Below, one piece after another: positions 47,201 to 56,200 of a stretch of 64,000 nt of DNA; position 1 is the first letter of the stretch; each line of letters begins with the position of its first letter. This DNA is from Cryptomeria japonica (Eukaryota > Streptophyta > Pinopsida > Cupressales > Cupressaceae). The DNA is taken from positions 433,838,730 to 433,902,729 of the forward strand of contig NC_081407.1 of the NCBI RefSeq assembly GCF_030272615.1. The letters are read 5' to 3'. The notes beneath the pieces are model-generated. The model was not told the DNA's origin. It saw only the letters and a list, made by a program, of their open reading frames with translations, and ran no database searches. The position numbers were made by a program, and so were the translations under genes.

Positions 47201-50200
47201 AACTCCAAAGAGTTAAGCAGGAGGAAGTAAGACGGATGTACTTCCATGCCCTTGAACCTGTTGGATTGGCTCAAAGGTACCTGTATGATCTCCCATGGTA
47301 CTTCACAATAGCAATGGATTGATTGGATGGAGCTCCAAAGGCATTAACTGAAATTATATGTGTACATTGTTGAATATTATGTTTATTTTGTGATACTAAC
47401 TTGGTTGCAGGCTCAAGATTAAGATAGTAATTCGACAATACACATTTCCAAGCATCATCCAAACCCTAATTAGGGAAATTTACTTTAGGGAAAATTGAGT
47501 AGGGTTCCTGTAGGGGATATTATACTTCAGCATATTTTGTTTTTCTTATGTTTGTTTCATGTTCATGTAAAGTCAAAATAAGTAAGGTATTTCAGATCTT
47601 CCATTAAGTAAAATTGGTATAATAAATGATAGTTATTAACAAGTGTCAACTCATTGCTAGAGAGCAAGGGCTCTTCTAGTCATTAATTATATTGCCTCAT
47701 TTGGTTTTCTCCTGGTTGATTTTGTCGATTGTGTTTATGCCTTCCATAGGGGATTTAGGGTCTTGCTAATAGTTCTTGTTCTTGTACCTTTAATACCTTA
47801 AATGGTCCTTAAATGCAAGTTTTTTCCTTCATAGCACAATTTGCTGCAGTTAAGAAGATTTCATATACAAGTTACCGTGCCCTAGACCAAGTTGCTTTCC
47901 TTCTTGGAGTGAAATTTCCAAGTTTTACCTGTAATTGGAGCCTGAAACAATGCAATGAATAAGGACTGATGATGGAGAGTGATTCAGAGTTATATATTTG
48001 TCCTTGGTCTAGTCAATTGCATGTTTTTCCCTCAAATTGGGAATGTGCAGAATTGCCCAGTTGTGCCAATTCATCAACTGTGAGTTGCATGCTGGTTAGT
48101 ATGCTACCTTTTACCCTTTGAGGGTCTTCTTAGCATTATGTGATTTTTTTTCCCTTGTCCTTACTAGTGCACATTTATTGAAGAACTATTGAATTACCTG
48201 AGGGCTTGCCATCTATTTTGTCTGTGTTTGAGGCTAGAACAACACATTCTCATCATTTATTTAAAATTATTTATCATGCCATCTTGTCCAAATGTCTTTT
48301 ACACTAATATGCTTGTATATAAGCTGTTCTTACTTGTGCTAACACTGAACAACCTCCACTTCTTCTACTTTATCTATATGCTTTTAAATTAAATGTAATG
48401 GTTGGTTCCTTTTCTAGTACATTTTGATCTTGTGGTTGGTTTATGTATGTAGTTTGCTTGATTGGAGGAAATCTTGGACTTTGAAAGACATGGCTTCCTC
48501 AAACCTTAAGTATTGTTTTCAAATAAATAGTATTTTTAACTAGTAATTACCATATGTTTTTACTCATTTAATATATTCTTTTCCAGGCAACAAAGACATG
48601 GAATGAGTCTACATTGTCCAAGATTATGCAGTTGACTGAAGAAGCACAGTTAAACAAACCAAAGTTGCAAAGGTGGCTTGATGATTTTGGCGAGCGTTAC
48701 AGCCAGGCTGTTGTGGCTGTATCTTTTGCTGTAGCTCTTTTAGGCCCATTTCTGTTCAAGTGGCCTTTGATGAGCAGTCCAGGTTAGTAACAATCATAAT
48801 GCATTTAATACTTATCAAGACCCTAAGTAAACCATTGATCTATATCCTTGGGAATGATGGCATCACCAACATGTATGTGTTTTTATATTCCTTATAACTC
48901 TACCTGATTATACATTCATTCATCATCTCTTTTAATATCCATATTGTATGAGTGTGTGCATTCTAAGACAAGCGAATCCAAGGGGAAAACTGAATGTATT
49001 TGAGAAAATTTTGCTCAATGATTTCATTAATGATTGAATGTAATAATATGCATGCAAAAATTTAGCTAGCTCAAGGTATCACTTATAGACACAATTGTTC
49101 AAATTATGAACCCTATTGATGCATCAAATATCAATATGTAAAATGTGTCCCACAAAGCTAAGTCAGACTTAATTCTGTTTTTCTTCTTTTTCCAGTTTAC
49201 ATTACTGATTACACATATGTCTCCACCAGACCTGTCATAGCAGATTCATATGTACTCTTTTTTGCCATTTTAAACAGTTAAGACTGTCCTCACACACCCA
49301 GTTGCCTATTTCATCCATGATGACACTTGACTGCTGTTGTAACATGGTTAAGTGCTCTTTTCATGGTGGTTTGTAACTTTAAAAACTATGTTTTACTGCT
49401 AGGTGCTTCTTTTTTGTATGTTTGTCTTTTAAACCCTTTATTCCTCTTCTAGGCATACTTAAAAGCTACGTATGTCACTCATTAACAGTTTCAGGTACGC
49501 CTTTTACTCAATGCTGTCACTTAACACTGGTCTTTGTGCACATGGTTGCCTGTTTTATCCATGTTTCTCACTTTACTAATGGCTTCTCATGTAGGGATGC
49601 CCAAAGATCGTCTCTGTCACTTTAGTTATCTTCTTTCACCCCTAGGCACACCCTATACACATTGCTGTCACTGGATGCACCCTTATCACTGCTTTGGCAG
49701 GCATATTAGCTCCATCTGTCACTTAAACCTCCTTTAGGCATGCTTTTGAACTGGCATAGTCACCTATCATACTCATTTGGTGCTTATTTTTTGGTGTTTG
49801 GGTGACTTGAAGAGCTCAACCCTTCTTCTAGATGCCTGTTTTTGTATCTGTTGTCACATGGAAGATTTCTATCACTACTGAAGCGTGCTTTCCTGCTCTG
49901 CCACTAACACTTGGCTGATAGACTCTCAGTCGCACTTGACAGGGATTTCTGTGACTAAAGTCAGCTGAAACTCCTCTAGGGCATGCATTCCTCCTGTGCT
50001 TGCCATTTGAATGTTCTAAAGGTTCTCTCTATTTATGCGTATTGACATGCATGTCACTTAAACTCTGATCAAACTCTTTCTCCCCCTTGAAACTTGACAA
50101 CTTCCTGCAGGTGCTCCAACATGAGTGTTTTTGGTTCTACAAACAGCTTCTCGTGCTTTCTTTTTCTTGTCTTTCCATGTTTCCTGTTCTTATGCATGCT

Positions 50201-53200
50201 CTGATAAACAAACAATGCAACCTGTTGCCCTCATTTTTGTTTTCAAAAATGAAGGACCATTACATGAAATTTTTGTCAAAAAATGAAAATTTTACTCTAT
50301 GGCACGCTTCCTGAGGCAATAATTTTGCCTAATCCTCAGTCCATCCTCGAACCACGTTTCGAATTTCATTGCATTCTGGGTTCGTTTGCTATGTCTTTCC
50401 TTCAATTTCGGGTTTTTTCTCCCTGATTGCGGGTGGGAAATTTTCCTTGAATTGCAAGTTTTAATGATTTCTTTTGTTTTGGTCTTTGTAGGGAAGTTTT
50501 TGGCTAATTACAAGTGCACTATATTGAAAAAAGAACTTGTAACTTACTTTTTATTTCCCCCTTGATGCTTTTTGGCTTTTTAAGTTATAATAGGGATTTT
50601 TTGGATAAGTTACAAGTTAACTTGTAATTCTTTTCTAAAACCCCTATTTTAATGTCTTTTGCTTGTAATAGGGATTTTAAACTCCTATTACATGTGTTAA
50701 GTTATAAAAACTTGTTGTAGGGATCTTATTTTCCCTTTACAAGTAACTTGTAACTTGCACATCTCTCTCCAAAACCCGATTTTGCCTAGAATTGAAATAA
50801 AGTGACAATTTTAAACTTGCTATTGTGCCCAAAAAACCCGATTTTCTTCATAAAGTGCAAATTGGAGAATTTTAAACTTGTAATTGCATTTCTAAAACCC
50901 GATTTTGCCTTGTTGAGGGAAAAGTGACATTTTAAACTTGCTATATGGGAAATAAAACCCGATTTTCTCTACTGCATGTAAATTAAAACTTGTATTTCTT
51001 TCCCAAAAACCCGATTTTCCTCTCCTAAGACAATTTTGTCACAAATTCTTCCCAATTTTTGTGGAGAAATTCATGGAGCAAGGAGGCGTTTTTGTTACAA
51101 GGTGATTTGTGTGAGCTATGGGACACGTTGTTGCTGATTTGGTGAATGATTCAACCCTTATTTTCTGCCAAACGGTTTACCACGTGATCCCTTAGACCCA
51201 CGTTTTGGGGGATTTAAACTTTACAAAGCTGCAATCTCCTAGGTCGTTTTTGCCTTTCATGCTAAGACATTGAGGTTAATGGAGGATTGACCATTTCTTG
51301 TGCCATTTAATTTGCATTTGGTGCCACATTTTGCTGCCCAAGGCGTTTTGGTAAAACGTGGCAAGGGTTAGAATATGGTTTATTCTCTATTGAAGAGTTC
51401 TTCCCCCTTCTTTCAAAGATTGATCATCTTTTGAAGAGGCATTTTTCAGTTTTGAAGCAAGGTATGATTTCTCTTCTTTTCATGTTTCATTTTCTTGTTT
51501 TCTTGTTTTTTCTTTCTAGTTGTAAATTTGTGTATATATTTATTTTGCCCCAAAAATCGGTTTTGTGAGAGAGATTTTCCCCTTTGTAAAGCAATTTATG
51601 AATTGCATTGTTTTTCCCCATTTTCCCTCTTTACTTGTATTCGGGATTTTAAATCCCGATTACAAGTTGGATGAAAATCATTGTTCTTTCCTTACGGTTA
51701 AAAGAATTTAACCATCTTTTGTTGAAATCCCAAGTTGCAAAGATGAAAAATACCCATCCTTCCAAAATCGGGTTTTTGAGAACCGGATTGCATGTCCAAA
51801 GTTCTTCCCATTTTCTTGGAAGTGACATTCCCAAAATCTTCCCATTTTTATCCATCCATATCGCCTATATCCGTACTTTCCGTTCACGTCATTTCCCGCA
51901 AGTCTAATTCTCATTTTTCACTCATTTTTCCATTTTCCGTTTTACAAGTATACTTGCATTCGGGTTTTAAAAATCCGATTGCATGTGCATTCTTCCCAAC
52001 TTGTATACTTGTAAAATTTTCTCCAAGATCCGAAATTGGTCAAAGTCAAGATTCCTAGCATTTCCCATTTATTTTCCATCTTTCTCTCACAAAATCGTGA
52101 AGTGCAAGGGTTGGAGTTCTTCCCATTTGAAGAAAGAAAACTGTTAAACACTTTTAAGTCTTCATCGTAGTATACCAGGTTGTCCTTCAATGTCAGATTT
52201 ACCTTCATCTCCAATTCCGAAGAAGATGAAGTATAAATATGACAAGTACCAGAATGAAGTTTCACCTTCGCAAGTTTCCTCTCCTTTGCATCGCATAAAA
52301 GATACGAACATAGGGCATGTGGACATGTCAGAATTTGTCAAGGGAGTGGAGGATCTGCAGGATAGTAATATGCAGCGGTTGTTGGATAGCCACATCCATC
52401 ACGCATCCTCTTTTCCAGTGGCTGCCCTAGAACTTGAATTTGTTCTCTTGCGCCCATCACTTTGACAAAGAGACAAGAACCATTAAAAATGATGATGGTG
52501 AAGCAATAATCCGCCTTGATGCAAATACAATTGAGAAAGTCTTCAGAATACCACCAACACTTGTTTATATGGAAATTTCAAAGGATAGTGCAGCTGAGTA
52601 CTATGTCAAGAGGGAAAAGAACTGCAAACGTCATATTAACAGGTGGATTCATGAGCCACGAGCCGCCTTCTCAAGGTGGGCTAAGTTGTACCACTGTGAC
52701 TTTAAGTGGAAAATTGGAGACATCATAACTCTCCTCAGCAGGATGATGGGTCTTGAACACTCCAATGTTTTTGAACCCTGGATGTATCAGTTTACCATGT
52801 TCATTAGGCAATCCCATCATATATCATGGGAGAGAGATTATCAGTGATGCTTTGTGCGAGCAACTTGCAACAGTCCCTACCACCATGACTTTCTACATGA
52901 ACTCATACTTAGTGTATTTGGCAGCGTCACTCAGACATTTCCCTGGTCTTTCTACCAAGGGTGACCGCTCGCTTATACCTGTATGGGAATATTATGATCA
53001 ACTGCCTTTGAGACCCAACAGATTGCATTTCAGAAGAGTTCAAGATGCATTCTTTGGCTACTTCATGTGCCAGCTTGACAAGACTCTAAAGAACATAAGG
53101 GTGTCAGATGAGGCATGGGAAAGAGTGAATGACTATGGTTGCTTGTTTCTTCAATTCCCGACCTTTACCTATATGAGAGTCGGATGCTATAGTGGGCAGC

Positions 53201-56200
53201 CATACATGCTCCCTAGATACCCAACTGATAAGATCATTCTTATGGAGTTGGGAAGACAGATCATGGCTGTGCACGCTCATCAGTCTGTTTGACATAAGGT
53301 CGGAATGGGGATTTCTACAACAAACCCATTGAAAATTGGCCGGTATTCTCTTGTCACATCCGTCAAAGCCAAAGCTATGGAGACTGAGATGCAAGAGATT
53401 AAATTCAAAAGGTTTAAGTCTAGGGCAGATTTTGATTATCGGGGTATGAAGGAAAAAATCAAGAAATCCTTCATACACATGCATTGTATTGAGGATATCT
53501 GGGTAGATCTCCGTACAAAATTGGAGGTTCTCAAGATGGATTATTGCAGGCTTATTGTTGAGCAGGTTATTGATTTGAACTTGGTTGATATTCCACAAGG
53601 GATGATTGATGATGGGCATGTACTTGATCCCGAATATATTTCACGAAGGGTTGAGGAAGCTCCACTTCCTTTAATCCAATGGTTGCATAAAGAATGCACG
53701 TCCATTCTTGAAAGATTTCAGCCTATCTTGGCTAACACCAACACTTGGCTCAAAGGTAATGGTGTTAGACTTGTCAAGATCAAGGTTGGGAAAGAAAATG
53801 ACTCTACGGGGCCTCTTGGACGTAAGTCTGAGATTCAAATTGACAACAAGGAAGGTGCATCATCTTCTGGCACCAGGATCAAATTGTGTGTTAGTCGGGC
53901 AGTAGTGCTTCCTCCTGAGGAGGCAACTGTTCGTAGAAAGGAAAAGTCTCGGTTTCATGTTCATGTGATCGATCTTGATAATCCAGAAGAACGACAACAA
54001 TTTGATGATGCTCCTAAGTCTCTAGCTTTAGATTCCCTACATGAGATTCCTTCCTCAGTTTCCATTGAGATGCCTCTTTCTCCTCCTGACATAATAGTGG
54101 AAGAGTCTCCTCAGAATGCCGTTCCTATTTCAGTATTTGAGCCGCCTCCTGATCATCAACAAGAGGGTGTGCTGGAAGTTCCTGAGGATACTCCTGCATG
54201 TATCCAGTTGTCAGAGATTGATACCTCCACTTTTGACTTTGAGGAATTTATGAGGCAATCTTCATGCCCATTGGTTACTGAGCAAACCATGGTCGCCATC
54301 CAAACAGATACTCCTCCCAGGGTGACCATGGTTGTTCAAACAGAAATTGCTTCTCCTTCGCTTTCAGCAGCTACTCAAGGAGAACTAGTTGCTTTACCTC
54401 CATGGCTTAGTTCTTTTACCCCAAAGAGGAAGAAGAAAAAAATCTCTCCTGATGTCTTGGACTATCAGCAACTCAAACAGTCTAGGCCCAAGGTTGCTAA
54501 AAAGGCCAAGACAATCTCAAGAGTGACTGTTGATAGCAATAAGATGAAAGTGGCAGAAATTGTTGAGCCCCTTGCGGATAAGCCACGTGAGGAAATGCAA
54601 GCTGCTGATTACAGGGTTACAAGGATAGAATTGGACAAACAAACGCATGAAGTGGTCAAACACTATGCCCAACAATCTGTAGCCTCACTAGTGTAGCGGT
54701 ATGACAAACTTCTAGCAAAGAAAGACAAGTTAGAAGAGGAGAATCGACAACTTGTTGCAGCTGTTCATAAAATTACAAAACCTGCTGGTGAAGGGAGTAA
54801 TACTGCAAGTTCTTCCGATTCCCAAGAACCGATTTGTGGAGTTGAAAGAGCTGCTCAAAAAGTACAAGCTTTGGATTCTTGGGTGGATCAACTTCATGAT
54901 CTATGTGCACAAGGGCTAAAAGACATTTTCCAAATGATGTCTAAGTTGGAGACCATTGAAGAGAAATTGAATCATACCTCCGACACTTTCAAACAGAATC
55001 TGGAAAGGGTTGAAACGGTAGTTTGACAATCTGGCGCACCATGCCCCAACAACAGTTGAGTGTTCTTCAGGAGCATGCCATTATTTCTTCTAGGGTCATG
55101 TACTTGGAATTTGAATAACTTTTGGAGAATAAAGCCCTTGTTCTCAAATCCCTCATTGAGGAGATTGATGATGCAATGAGATTGCGGGTTGAAGTATTCC
55201 AAGGTATTGTTTCCCACTGTGAGAAGGCCTCTTGCAACATAATCAGTCAGAATGGAGAGCTGATACCAGAAGAAGAAGTGCTCGCAGATCTACAGATGAA
55301 GATTCATAATTAATGGAGGAGCGAACAATTCTCAGTTGCTTCAATTCAGGTTCTGATGAAACATCAAATCTTTTTGCACGAAATCCAGTCCATCTTGGAG
55401 AAGAACAACTCTATGCTTCTTCGATGTCATGATGCCATTGTAAAGACCATGGTTATTGCCAAGAACACCCACGAACCGAATCCCACTGAGCTACGAATGA
55501 TCATCCAGAAGTTCGAAGGATTCATGTCTTCACACGCTGCAGCTTAAGTGTTTTTCAACACTTAGTTGTATTTTTCCAGAATTGTAATCTCTTAGTTGTA
55601 GTTTTTCTTTTGACAAGTTACATGTAAAAACCTTTTATAAATTGTCAGTCAAGTCTTTACTTGCACTTTTGTAATTACATGTAAGGCAACTACAAGTTGT
55701 TTTCAGTTAGGACTGTAGTTGGAATAGTCATAGTTAGTTATTGAATAATTCTTGGTGGTTGAGAGAATTTCTCAAGTTAGTTGGGATCCTCCCACCTTTT
55801 TCTCATGATTCTTCTCGTATAAATACTTGAGAGGAGTCTATTGTAGTTTTTATCTTTTGGAAAGCAAGCAAAAAACTCTGCCAAATTTGCAGCAAAAAAG
55901 TCTTTGAGCTTTTATGTGTAAATTGAAGAATTGAAAGGAATAGAAGAAAATTGCTCAAGCTTTGAGTCTTTGTGCTACATTCTTGAGTTTGTGTTCCATA
56001 TTACCTTTCTTGCAAGTGTTTCTTTGAGAACTTAATCGAATCTAATTTGCAGTCTTTGAGCTGCAAGTATTGGAGATTAATTTAGTTAAAGTAGAAGTTC
56101 TATTGGGAAAAACCTGTAAGACTTTGTGCTTACACTTGTTCTTAACAGAGTTTAGAAGTAAGTAGATTTTATGAGAAATAGCTGAGAGTCTTGGAGCTCA

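Larger units (their letters stand above)
37172..48586 (+). other. HMA1 intron 4 (11.4 kb)
   Basis: Holds two complete small LTR elements (39996-43263 and 43468-44974) embedded in an older repeat-like stretch (about 39640-45250) with recurring CCAAACAAAGG and AAGTTTGG/CGAA phrases. It also has an LTR-like promoter stretch near 45700-46015, a truncated Gypsy LTR at 46310-46678 and a small duplication at 47149-47262. I recognise nothing in 37172-39600 or 47500-48586. Confidence 0.75.

Noticed and set aside
52190-55547. Functional host gene nested in the HMA1 intron
   Set aside because: Three frameshifts and several stops break the coding unit, so a working protein from this copy is unlikely.
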